Positions 49,001 through 57,211 of a stretch of DNA of 64,000 nt are shown here, one piece after another (position 1 is the stretch's first letter; each line of letters opens with the position of its first letter). The translations under genes and the position numbers were made by a program. The stretch spans positions 6,663-70,662 of the forward strand of contig CAYRIH010000002.1 in the NCBI GenBank assembly GCA_964424375.1, given 5' to 3'. Under the pieces are notes generated by a model, which did no database searches, was not told where the DNA came from, and saw only the letters and a list, made by a program, of their open reading frames with translations. The DNA is from CAYRIH01 sp964424375. Lineage in GTDB: Bacteria; Patescibacteriota; Kazan-3B-28; UBA10110.

Positions 49001-49606
49001 ATGGATATTAAAGCTAAAGATGTCAAAAAACTGCGCGATTTGACAGGTGTAGGCATGATGGATGCTAAAAAGGCATTAAAATCTGCTGATGGAAATTTTA
49101 ATAAAGCGACTAAGTTTTTAAAGGAAAAGGGGACACAATTAGCTGAGAACAAATCTAGCAGAGGGGCTTCCCAGGGAGTGATTGCTCAATATATTCATCC
49201 TGGTGACAAAGTGGGGGTTTTGGTTGAGTTAAATTGCGAAACGGATTTTGTAGCTCGAAATGAGGATTTTAATAAGTTAGCTCATAATTTAGCAGTACAT
49301 GTTGCTGGCATGTGTCCACTTTATATTGCTCCAGAAGATGTACCCAAAAAAGTTATTGAGAAAGAAACAGAATTATATAAATCACAACTTAAAGATAAAT
49401 CTAAGACGGTAGCCAATAAAGCTATCAAAGGTAAATTAGATGGTTTTTATGCATCAGTGTGTTTGCTTAAACAGCCTTTTGTATTGGATCAAAATGTTAA
49501 AGTAGAGAATTTGATCACTGATATGGTGGGAATTTTAAAAGAAAATATCAAAATAACTAGATTTATTCGCTTTGAAGTGGGGGTGGATGACGATGGAAGA
49601 GATTAA
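49001..49606 (+). CDS. tsf: Elongation factor Ts
   Basis: A 201-residue short-form EF-Ts, the exchange factor for EF-Tu. The UBA-like start KDVKKLRDLTGVGMMDAKKA and core GVLVELNCETDFVARNEDF are clear. The ATG at 49001 fits the family; a longer in-frame start would overlap rpsB. Its end overlaps frr by 14 bases. Confidence 0.95.
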   Translation: MDIKAKDVKKLRDLTGVGMMDAKKALKSADGNFNKATKFLKEKGTQLAENKSSRGASQGVIAQYIHPGDKVGVLVELNCETDFVARNEDFNKLAHNLAVHVAGMCPLYIAPEDVPKKVIEKETELYKSQLKDKSKTVANKAIKGKLDGFYASVCLLKQPFVLDQNVKVENLITDMVGILKENIKITRFIRFEVGVDDDGRD

Positions 49607-50147
49607 ACAAAGTTTAATTGTTAAAATTGAGGCAGCCCGTCAGTATTTTGCCTCAGAATTAAACACTATTAGAAGTGGTCGAGCTAATGCTGGTCTATTA
49701 GATAAAGTTCTGGTCGATATTTATGACCAAAAATCTCCATTGCGTAATGTGGCTACTATTACTGTGCCAGATCCTAAACAATTATTAATTCAACCTTGGG
49801 ATAAATCTAATGTAGTTGCGGTGGAGAAAGCTATCTTAAATTCTGGTTTAGGTTTTAGTGTGACTAATGAAGGCGACAAAGTGCGAGTTGTTTTACCACA
49901 CTTAAGTAGTGAGAGAAGAGAAGAGTTAGTTAAATTGGCGGCTCGAATGTCAGAAGAAGCTAAGGTTAGTATACGCAATGCTCGACGAATTGCTTTAGAA
50001 ACCTTAGAAGCTAAAGCTAAGGAGGGCGGCATAAGTGATGACGACAAAGAAAGATCAAAAAAAGAATTCCAGTCATTAATAGATGGGACTGCAAAGGAAA
50101 TCGATCAGTTGACTGATAAAAAATCTGAAGAGCTGAGATTGATGTAA
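49593..50147 (+). CDS. frr: Ribosome recycling factor
   Basis: A 184-residue RRF, the usual length. LNTIRSGRANAGLLDKVLVD and VRVVLPHLSSERREELVKLA are family blocks, with the C-terminal helix of domain I ending in LTDKKSEELRLM. With EF-G it splits post-termination ribosomes. ATG 49593 is preferred; 49587 (MTM) is possible. The start lies inside the end of tsf. Confidence 0.94.
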   Translation: MEEIKQSLIVKIEAARQYFASELNTIRSGRANAGLLDKVLVDIYDQKSPLRNVATITVPDPKQLLIQPWDKSNVVAVEKAILNSGLGFSVTNEGDKVRVVLPHLSSERREELVKLAARMSEEAKVSIRNARRIALETLEAKAKEGGISDDDKERSKKEFQSLIDGTAKEIDQLTDKKSEELRLM

Positions 50148-50151
50148 AATT

Positions 50152-50832
50152 ATGTCAAATAATTTGATTACACATTTAGCTATTATTTTAGATGGCAATC
50201 GCCGGTGGGCAAAAAGGAAGGGTTTGCCATTATATCGTGGTCATCAAGAAGGAGTTTTAGCTTTAGAACGCACAGTTAAAGCAGCTAGTAAACGAGGGAT
50301 TAAATATATTACGGTATATGGTTTTTCAACAGAGAATTGGGGGCGAACAAAGTCTGAAGTATCAGCTTTAATTAAGTTGATAAAGTATGCTGTCGAAAAG
50401 TATACAGATATGCTTGAAGCTAATGATTTACAATTAAGAGTTATTGGTCGATTAAATGATTTTCCTAAATCTATTAAAAGTGTGCTTGATCAAGCTATTT
50501 ATAAATTAAAAAACAATAAATCAGGAGTTTTAACTATAGCTTTGAGTTATGGGGGGCGAGATGAAATAATTAGAACTGCCCAGAAAACCAAGAAAATGCC
50601 AGGCAAATTAGATGAAGAAGCTTTTTCTAATCTCTTAGATACAGCCGGGTTGCCAGACCCAGATTTAATTATTAGAACAGGTGGTGTAATGCGGCTAAGT
50701 AACTTTTTACCCTGGCAGGGGATTTATAGTGAACTATATTTTACTAAAACTTTGTGGCCGGATTTTTCTGCCAGTCATTTAGATAGAGCTTTGCGCAATT
50801 TTGCTAAACGTCAGCGTAATTTTGGTAAATAA
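50152..50832 (+). CDS. uppS: Isoprenyl transferase (undecaprenyl diphosphate synthase)
   Basis: A 226-residue cis-prenyltransferase that makes the polyprenyl carrier for cell wall synthesis. Catalytic Asp14 is in AIILDGNRRWAKRKGLP. YGFSTENWGR and the C-terminal RLSNFLPWQGIYSELYF are conserved. The usual RTSGEQRLSNF reads RTGGVMRLSNF, a small departure in the pyrophosphate-binding loop. The following gene encodes the trans-prenyl synthase that would supply its primer. Confidence 0.94.
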   Translation: MSNNLITHLAIILDGNRRWAKRKGLPLYRGHQEGVLALERTVKAASKRGIKYITVYGFSTENWGRTKSEVSALIKLIKYAVEKYTDMLEANDLQLRVIGRLNDFPKSIKSVLDQAIYKLKNNKSGVLTIALSYGGRDEIIRTAQKTKKMPGKLDEEAFSNLLDTAGLPDPDLIIRTGGVMRLSNFLPWQGIYSELYFTKTLWPDFSASHLDRALRNFAKRQRNFGK

Positions 50833-50837
50833 AATTA

Positions 50838-51904
50838 ATGACAGAACAACTATTATCTAACTTTAAAGATAGAACTGAAAAAGTTAGAAATTACATTTCG
50901 AATAGTCAGTTTGGGCAAAAATTATCCCCAGATTATATTAGAGAAGGTGCCCAGCTTTATTTTTCTAGAGGCGGCAAGATGCTGCGTCCAGCCATTTTAT
51001 TGTTAGCTTGTGAGGCAGTTGGAGGTAAGACAGATTTAGCTGTTCCAGCCGCTGCTGCTATGGAAATGTCACATATTTGGACTTTAGTGCATGATGATAT
51101 TCTAGATAATGATGATCTGCGTCGGGGTGGTCCTAGTGTGCATGCTTACTATAAAGAAAAATTCAAGGGCTTAATTTCTGCTGATGAGTTGGATGAATGG
51201 TCTAGAAACACAGCTATTCTAGTTGGGGATATTCAACAAGCTTGGGCAGTTAGTTTAATGACTGAATTAGACAATCGAATTAAACCAGATTTATTTCGTT
51301 TTTTAATTAAGGATTTAACTAATTGGGCAGCCACAGTTTTAGAGGGAGAAATGCTGGATGTCGAGTATTCTAAGCAAGATTTTGATAAGGTAGATGAACA
51401 GATGGTGCTTGATATGCTCATAAAAAAACTGCCGCTACTTTTGGATTTGCTGGAAAATTTGGAGCTTTGATCGGGCTTAATCAATTAGAATTAAATAATA
51501 AATTAGTTAAAGCACTGGAAGATTTGTGTTTTAATGCTGGAATAGCTTTTCAATTGAGAGATGATGTTTTGGGTGTATTGGGCGATGAAAAACAACTTGG
51601 CAAACCGATTGGTTCCGATGTTAAAGAAGGAAAAAAGACGGTAATTGCAGTGTATGCATACCACCGAGCGAATGATAATCAAAAGAAATTAATCACATCT
51701 ATTTTAGGCAATAGTGATGCCGATTTTGATCAAGTTAATAAAGTACATAAGTTATTTAGTGATTTAGGCTCGATTAAATATGTAGAAGATTTGGCTAGTA
51801 ATTATATTGAAAAGGCCAAAACTGCCTTAGCTATTTTGCCAGAATCTTCTGCCAAGCTATTATTAAGTCAGTGGATTGATTTTATGATTAAGAGAATGTT
51901 TTAA
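50838..51904 (+). pseudogene. Polyprenyl (geranylgeranyl/farnesyl-type) diphosphate synthase with a -1 frameshift
   Basis: Two adjacent frames make one isoprenyl synthase. The first (50838-51470) has the first Asp-rich motif HDDILDNDD and GGKMLRPAILLLA. The second frame continues to 51904 with LRDDVLGVLGD and SDVKEGKKT. The break is at A7 (51422-51428). With eight A the protein would read ...MLIKKTAATFGFAGKFGALIGLN, exactly the expected helix. So one A is missing, by mutation, sequencing or assembly error, or it is compensated by slippage on the A-run. Full length would be about 355 residues. Confidence 0.85.
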
Positions 51905-52990
51905 ATGTTATTTTTAGCAATAGTTATATTTATTCTTATTTTCAGCCTTTTGATATTAGTGCATGAATGGGGCCATTTTTATTTTGCCCGCCGAGCTGGG
52001 ATAAAAGTGGAAGAGTTTGGCATTGGTCTGCCACCCAGAATAGCCGGATTTAAATTAGGTGAAACAGTATATTCTATTAATTGGATACCTTTTGGCGGTT
52101 TTGTCAAAATATATGGAGAAAATGAAATTATCAAAGGAGATAAACGAGCTTTTTCTAATAAATCTCCAGGTTGGCGGATGCTAGTTATATCTGCTGGAGT
52201 ATTAATGAATATATTAACTGGCTTTTTGGTTTTAATGATTGGATTTTGGCTGTCGATGCCGCCTTTAGTTACATCACCCGAAGCCTATGTTGGTGATTCA
52301 GTAAATATAGAATCTAAAGTAGTTGTATTAAATGTCTTAGAGAATTCACCAGCTGACCAAGCTCAACTGGTGCCGGGAGATTATATTATTGGGTCTGGCC
52401 AGACCGTTTTCAGCCTGCCAGATGATTTAAGGGGATTTTTATCTGATAAATCTGGTCAGCCGGTAGATTTGATTATTAATAGATCTGGTCAGCAGTCAAC
52501 TATAACAATTACTCCAATTGCTGAAGCTGGTGAGGTATTTATTGGAGTTTGGATTGATAGATTCGTAGAACAAGTTTCTTATGTTTGGTGGCAGGTGCCT
52601 TGGTTTGCTTTGCAGGAAACCATCCGGTTGCTGGGGGTGATAATAGTAGTTATTGCCCGTTTTATCTATCAATTATTCTCAACTGCTAGTCTGCCTTCTG
52701 AGTTGACTGGTCCGGTGGGTATAGCTAAAATTACAGTTGATTTATTGCATTTAGGCTGGTTGAGAATACTACAGTTTATAGTTTTTCTTTCTTTTAATTT
52801 AGGAATAATTAATTTAGTGCCCTTTCCGGCTTTAGATGGAGGCAGATTGTTGTTTGTGATTCTGGAGGTTTTAAGGGGAGGCAAAAGAGTTTCTAGTCAA
52901 GTTGAAGGAACTGTGCATGCAATAGGTTTTATACTATTAATGCTTTTAATTGTAGTAGTAACATATAAAGATATCGTTAAGCTTTTTTAA
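51905..52990 (+). CDS. rseP: RIP/site-2 membrane metalloprotease (RseP family)
   Basis: A 361-residue intramembrane protease. Zinc motif HEWGH is in ILVHEWGHFYFARR at the first helix. One PDZ domain lies at about 130-210 (VLENSPADQAQLVPGDYI), and the second motif is NLVPFPALDGGRLLF. It cleaves membrane proteins such as anti-sigma factors or signal-peptide remnants. It is directly adjacent to the prenyl synthase. Confidence 0.95.
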   Translation: MLFLAIVIFILIFSLLILVHEWGHFYFARRAGIKVEEFGIGLPPRIAGFKLGETVYSINWIPFGGFVKIYGENEIIKGDKRAFSNKSPGWRMLVISAGVLMNILTGFLVLMIGFWLSMPPLVTSPEAYVGDSVNIESKVVVLNVLENSPADQAQLVPGDYIIGSGQTVFSLPDDLRGFLSDKSGQPVDLIINRSGQQSTITITPIAEAGEVFIGVWIDRFVEQVSYVWWQVPWFALQETIRLLGVIIVVIARFIYQLFSTASLPSELTGPVGIAKITVDLLHLGWLRILQFIVFLSFNLGIINLVPFPALDGGRLLFVILEVLRGGKRVSSQVEGTVHAIGFILLMLLIVVVTYKDIVKLF

Positions 52991-52994
52991 ATTT

Positions 52995-53837
52995 ATGGCT
53001 TTATTGGATGGAAAAAAATTAGCCTATAAGATGTGCCAGAAGTTTGAGCGGCGTATTTTGACACTTAAACGTCAGGGGATTAATCCAGGACTAGCAGTAG
53101 TTTTGGTGGGAAATGATTCAGCCTCTCAGATTTATGTGCGCAACAAACAATTATTATGCGATAAACTGGGCATAAAGTTTTATCTTAAGAAATTTAAATC
53201 TGGAGCATCTAACGATACTTTGCTACGGGAGATAAAAAAACTTAATAAAAATACTAAAATCCATGGAATTATTTTACAATTACCCCTGCCTAAAAAATTC
53301 AATGCTTTTAGATTGATTTTAGCCATTAACCCAACCAAAGATGTGGATGGTCTGCATCCTGTTAATCTAGGTTTATTAGCTACAGGTCATCCAATGTTTT
53401 TGCCAGCTACTCCTAAAGGCATTATTGATTTATTAGACGATTATCAGATTAAACTAAAAAGCAAACATGTAGTAGTGGTAGGGTTTGGTCAAGTAGTGGG
53501 GATGCCGTTAAGTTTGCTATTGGTTCATCGGCAAGCAACTGTGACTATTACTCATGATGCTACAAATAACTTAAAAGATTTTACTAAAATGGCAGACATC
53601 CTTATAACAGCAACAGGGTGTCCCGGTTTAATTAAGGGTTCGATGATCAAAAAAGGAGCAGTAGTAGTTGATGCGGGAATTAGTAAAGTTGGCAATAAAT
53701 TTGCTGGCGATGTTGATTTTGCATCTGTTAATCACAAAGCTAGTTATATTACGCCTGTGCCGGGTGGGGTAGGACCCATGACAGTTAGTGCCTTAATTGA
53801 TAATGTTATCAGATCAGCTGCTAATTTTAGGTTATAG
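52995..53837 (+). CDS. folD: Methylenetetrahydrofolate dehydrogenase/cyclohydrolase
   Basis: A 280-residue bifunctional enzyme interconverting 5,10-methylene-THF and 10-formyl-THF. The catalytic-domain signature is IILQLPLPKKFN. KDVDGLHPVNLGLL and the NAD(P)-binding GFGQVVGMPLSLLL follow, then PVPGGVGPMTVSALIDN. The usual PCTP is PATP here. It can supply the methylene-THF used by ThyX. Confidence 0.95.
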   Translation: MALLDGKKLAYKMCQKFERRILTLKRQGINPGLAVVLVGNDSASQIYVRNKQLLCDKLGIKFYLKKFKSGASNDTLLREIKKLNKNTKIHGIILQLPLPKKFNAFRLILAINPTKDVDGLHPVNLGLLATGHPMFLPATPKGIIDLLDDYQIKLKSKHVVVVGFGQVVGMPLSLLLVHRQATVTITHDATNNLKDFTKMADILITATGCPGLIKGSMIKKGAVVVDAGISKVGNKFAGDVDFASVNHKASYITPVPGGVGPMTVSALIDNVIRSAANFRL

Positions 53838-53855
53838 GAGTTGATTATTTATCTA

Positions 53856-53884
53856 TTGACATAAGCTGTTAGCTTTTGTTTAAT
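53856..53884 (+). promoter_or_regulatory. greA promoter
   Basis: Perfect -35 TTGACA (53856-53861), a 17-base spacer containing the palindrome AAGCTGTTAGCTT, and -10 TTTAAT (53879-53884). The predicted start is about 50 bases before the greA ATG. Confidence 0.6.
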
Positions 53885-53940
53885 GATTAGGTATTTATTT
53901 GAGGTGGGGTTTTCATAGTGTCATTATTAAGATTTAATTA

Positions 53941-54402
53941 ATGGTTCAACAACAAGACCTATATATATCACGCAAGGGTTTGAATGATTTAAGAAAAGAA
54001 CTTGAGCGCCTTTTGGGTGAGCGTAAAGAAGTATCGGTTAAAATTAAAGAAGCTCGTGAATTTGGTGATTTATCAGAAAATGCTGAATATCAAGAAGCTA
54101 AAACTAAGCAATCATTTGTTGAAGGCAGAATTGCTGAAATCGAAGCTATGCTTAAAATTGCCAAGGTTATTAATAATAATAATCGTGCCAATGGTCAAGT
54201 AGCTTTAGGTTCTTGTGTAAAGCTAGAAGGTGAAAAAACAGACTATATTATTGCTGGCTCTCATGAGGCTAGTCCAACTGATGGTAGAATCTCTAACGAG
54301 TCTCCTTTAGGTCAGGCTTTGATGGGCAGGAAAAAAGGGGATATAGTTGAAGTTGAAATTCCAGACGGGATTAAGAAATATAAAATTATTAAAGTCAGTT
54401 AA
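53941..54402 (+). CDS. greA: Transcription elongation factor GreA
   Basis: A 153-residue factor that stimulates cleavage of backtracked RNA. The N-terminal coiled coil has the acidic tip in EAREFGDLSENAEYQEAK. The C-terminal domain includes ISNESPLGQALMGRKKGDIV. It has no clear Shine-Dalgarno site. It lies between folD and lysS with its own promoter. Confidence 0.96.
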   Translation: MVQQQDLYISRKGLNDLRKELERLLGERKEVSVKIKEAREFGDLSENAEYQEAKTKQSFVEGRIAEIEAMLKIAKVINNNNRANGQVALGSCVKLEGEKTDYIIAGSHEASPTDGRISNESPLGQALMGRKKGDIVEVEIPDGIKKYKIIKVS

Positions 54403-54518
54403 AACCGAAGATTGGCTTCTTGTAAATTTAGTTAGCCTTGGCAATAAGCTGAGGTTAATGTTAATTAGGTTTAAAATTGGTATAATTTTATTGTCGGAAA
54501 TTAAAAAATTACTTATCT

Positions 54519-55991
54519 ATGGATGAAATTAACAACCTGCGTCAGGTCAGGATAAATAAGTTAAAAGATTTGATTAAGATGGGGATTGATCCTTTCCCAT
54601 CAATATCAAATCGGACACATTTAACAAATCAAGCCAGAAAAGATTTTAATTCTTTATCTAAGTCGAAAAAGAAAATAACTTTGGCTGGAAGATTAATGTC
54701 CAAACGAGAACATGGCAAATTAGTTTTCTCTGAGATTTTTGATGCCAGCGGCAGTTTTCAGATTTTATTCAAACAAAATGAATTGTCTGCCAAGGATTGG
54801 AATATCCTGCTGGATAAAATTGATAGTGGAGATCACTTGCAAGTATCTGGCATTTTGTTTTTAACCAAGAAAAGTGAAAAAACTCTTTTAGTTAAGAAAT
54901 TTGCTATTTTAGCGAAGTCTTTGCGGCCCCTGCCTGAAAAATGGCATGGTCTTATAGATCATGAAACTCGGTTTAGGCAAAGATACCTGGATTTATTGAT
55001 GAATCCTCAAATCAAAGAGCGTTTTATTGTTCGTCATCAATTAATTCAAGCTATCAGAAAATTTTTAATTGATCAGGGATTTATAGAAGTAGATACTCCC
55101 GCTTTACAGTCTTTGCCAGGTGGAGCTTTGGCTACTCCATTTAAAACTCATTATGATGCTCTTAATACTGAAGTATATTTAAGAATTGCTCCAGAATTAT
55201 ATTTAAAAAGGTTGATTATTGGAGGCTTTGAAAAGGTATTTGAGTTTGCCCGGGTTTTTAGAAATGAAGGAGTGTCAACTCAGCATTTACAGGATTTTAC
55301 TATGCTGGAGTTTTATCAAGCCTATACAACTTATGAAGATTTAATGAAGTTTACCGAAAAGATGCTCGGCACTGTTGTTAAACAAGTTTTAGGCAGCTAC
55401 AAGGTTAAGATTGGTAATAAGATAATTGATTTTAAACCACCTTGGCCCAGAAAAAGTTTTAAACAGCTGATTCTCAAAGAAACTGGCATCGACATCGATA
55501 AATTTAAAACAGTTGAAAGTTTGAACAAAGCTATCAAAGCTAAGAAGATTAAATTAATCTACAAAGGTAAGGCTGGTCGAGGCAAGTTAATTGATGAACT
55601 ATACAAAGAAATGGTTAGGCCTAAGCTAACTAATCCCATCTTTGTAATTGATCATCCTTTAGATCTTTCGCCATTAGCCAAGAAAAAAGCAGATGAGCCA
55701 GATAAAGTTCAGCGCTTTCAATTAGTGGCTTATGGTTGGGAACTGGTGAATGCTTTTAGTGAGCTTAACGATCCAATTGATCAAAAAAATAGGTTTGAAG
55801 AACAGGCTAAACTTAAAAAGGGTGGCGACTTGGAAGCCCATTCTATGGATGATGATTTTATTAAGGCTTTAGAATATGGTATGCCTCCAACAGCTGGGTG
55901 GGGAATGGGCATAGAAAGATTGGTTGCTTTACTGACTAATGTTGAATCAATTAGAGAAGCAGTGCTATTTCCATTTGTTAAAGACAAATAA
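54519..55991 (+). CDS. lysS: Lysyl-tRNA synthetase (class II)
   Basis: A 490-residue enzyme. The N-terminal OB fold is LAGRLMSKREHGKLVFSEIF. Motif 1 is in RHQLIQAIRKFLIDQGFIEVDTP, motif 2 FARVFRNEGVSTQHLQDFTM, and motif 3 GWGMGIERLVALL. A TATAAT at 54481-54486 suggests a promoter; no Shine-Dalgarno site is seen. serS starts two bases after the stop. Confidence 0.97.
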   Translation: MDEINNLRQVRINKLKDLIKMGIDPFPSISNRTHLTNQARKDFNSLSKSKKKITLAGRLMSKREHGKLVFSEIFDASGSFQILFKQNELSAKDWNILLDKIDSGDHLQVSGILFLTKKSEKTLLVKKFAILAKSLRPLPEKWHGLIDHETRFRQRYLDLLMNPQIKERFIVRHQLIQAIRKFLIDQGFIEVDTPALQSLPGGALATPFKTHYDALNTEVYLRIAPELYLKRLIIGGFEKVFEFARVFRNEGVSTQHLQDFTMLEFYQAYTTYEDLMKFTEKMLGTVVKQVLGSYKVKIGNKIIDFKPPWPRKSFKQLILKETGIDIDKFKTVESLNKAIKAKKIKLIYKGKAGRGKLIDELYKEMVRPKLTNPIFVIDHPLDLSPLAKKKADEPDKVQRFQLVAYGWELVNAFSELNDPIDQKNRFEEQAKLKKGGDLEAHSMDDDFIKALEYGMPPTAGWGMGIERLVALLTNVESIREAVLFPFVKDK

Positions 55992-55993
55992 TT

Positions 55994-57205
55994 ATGATTG
56001 ATTTCAAAGATATATTAGAAAATCAGGAAAAATATAAGAATGGCCTTAGAAGAAAAGGCGTTGGTTTTAAGATAATTGATGAGGTCGTTAAAGCTTATAG
56101 TAAATATATAAAAGTTAAAGAGGTGGTAGATAAACTTAGGTTGCAAAAGAATATTGCAGCAAAAAAGAAGGATATCAAGACTGGTAATGAAATTAAAAGA
56201 AAATTGGTTTCTAAAGAAAAAGATTTAAAACCAATTCAAAAATTATTAGAAAGTCTTGAAAATCTTATTCCTAATATTCCATTTACAGATATTCCGGATG
56301 GGGGAGAAGAGAATAATAAACCAATTGGCAAATTTGGCAAGATTCCTAAAATTAAAAATCCCAAAGATCATATTCAGTTGGGCAAAGATTTAGATATTAT
56401 AGATATTGAGAGGGGAGTAAAAACTTCTGGTTCAAGATTCTATTTTTTGAAGAACCAGGCTGTAGAGTTAGAGTTTGCTCTGATTCAATGGGTGATGGCT
56501 TTATTAAAAAAAGAAAAATTTGAATTATTAGTCACACCTCAATTAGTCCAAGATAAAGTAATGGCAGCCGGAGGATATTTAGGTCAGGCGGCAGATGAGA
56601 TATATAAAACTCAAGATAACTTATATCTAATTGGCACCTCGGAGCAGAGTGTATTAGGTTATCATATGGACGAAATTATCACTGTGCCAAAACGTTATGC
56701 AGCTTTTTCTACTTGTTTTAGAAGAGAAGCTGGTTCTTATGGTCAGGATGTTAAAGGTGTTATTAGAACCCATCAATTTGATAAGGTCGAAATGTTTTCT
56801 TTTGTAGAGTCTAAGGATTCAACAAAGGAACATGAAAAACTAGTTAAATTAGAAGAAAAAATATTAAAAGAATTACAAATTCCGTATCAAAAGGTTTTAG
56901 TAGCAGCTGGGGATTTAGGAATGTCGGCAGCCAAGAAGATTGATTTGGAAAGCTGGATACCTTCACAGAATAGATATAGAGAAACACACTCTTGTAGTAA
57001 TTGTACCGATTGGCAGGCCAGAAGAGCCAATATTAGATTTAAAAGTAAAAATGGTAAAACTGAGTTTGTTCACACAATAAACGGCACAGCTATTGCCATT
57101 GGTAGATTGTTAGTAGCTTTATTAGAAAATTATCAACAACCCAATGGCAGTGTAAAAATTCCTAAAGTATTGCATAAATACTTAAGCTTTAAAGAGATTA
57201 AATAA
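55994..57205 (+). CDS. serS: Seryl-tRNA synthetase
   Basis: A 403-residue class II synthetase with an N-terminal antiparallel coiled-coil arm (about 25-100) that grips the tRNA-Ser variable arm. Motif 2 is FRREAGSYGQDVKGVIRTHQF and motif 3 is NGTAIAIGRLLVALLENYQ. The secA ATG follows six bases after the stop. Confidence 0.97.
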   Translation: MIDFKDILENQEKYKNGLRRKGVGFKIIDEVVKAYSKYIKVKEVVDKLRLQKNIAAKKKDIKTGNEIKRKLVSKEKDLKPIQKLLESLENLIPNIPFTDIPDGGEENNKPIGKFGKIPKIKNPKDHIQLGKDLDIIDIERGVKTSGSRFYFLKNQAVELEFALIQWVMALLKKEKFELLVTPQLVQDKVMAAGGYLGQAADEIYKTQDNLYLIGTSEQSVLGYHMDEIITVPKRYAAFSTCFRREAGSYGQDVKGVIRTHQFDKVEMFSFVESKDSTKEHEKLVKLEEKILKELQIPYQKVLVAAGDLGMSAAKKIDLESWIPSQNRYRETHSCSNCTDWQARRANIRFKSKNGKTEFVHTINGTAIAIGRLLVALLENYQQPNGSVKIPKVLHKYLSFKEIK

Positions 57206-57211
57206 CACAAA

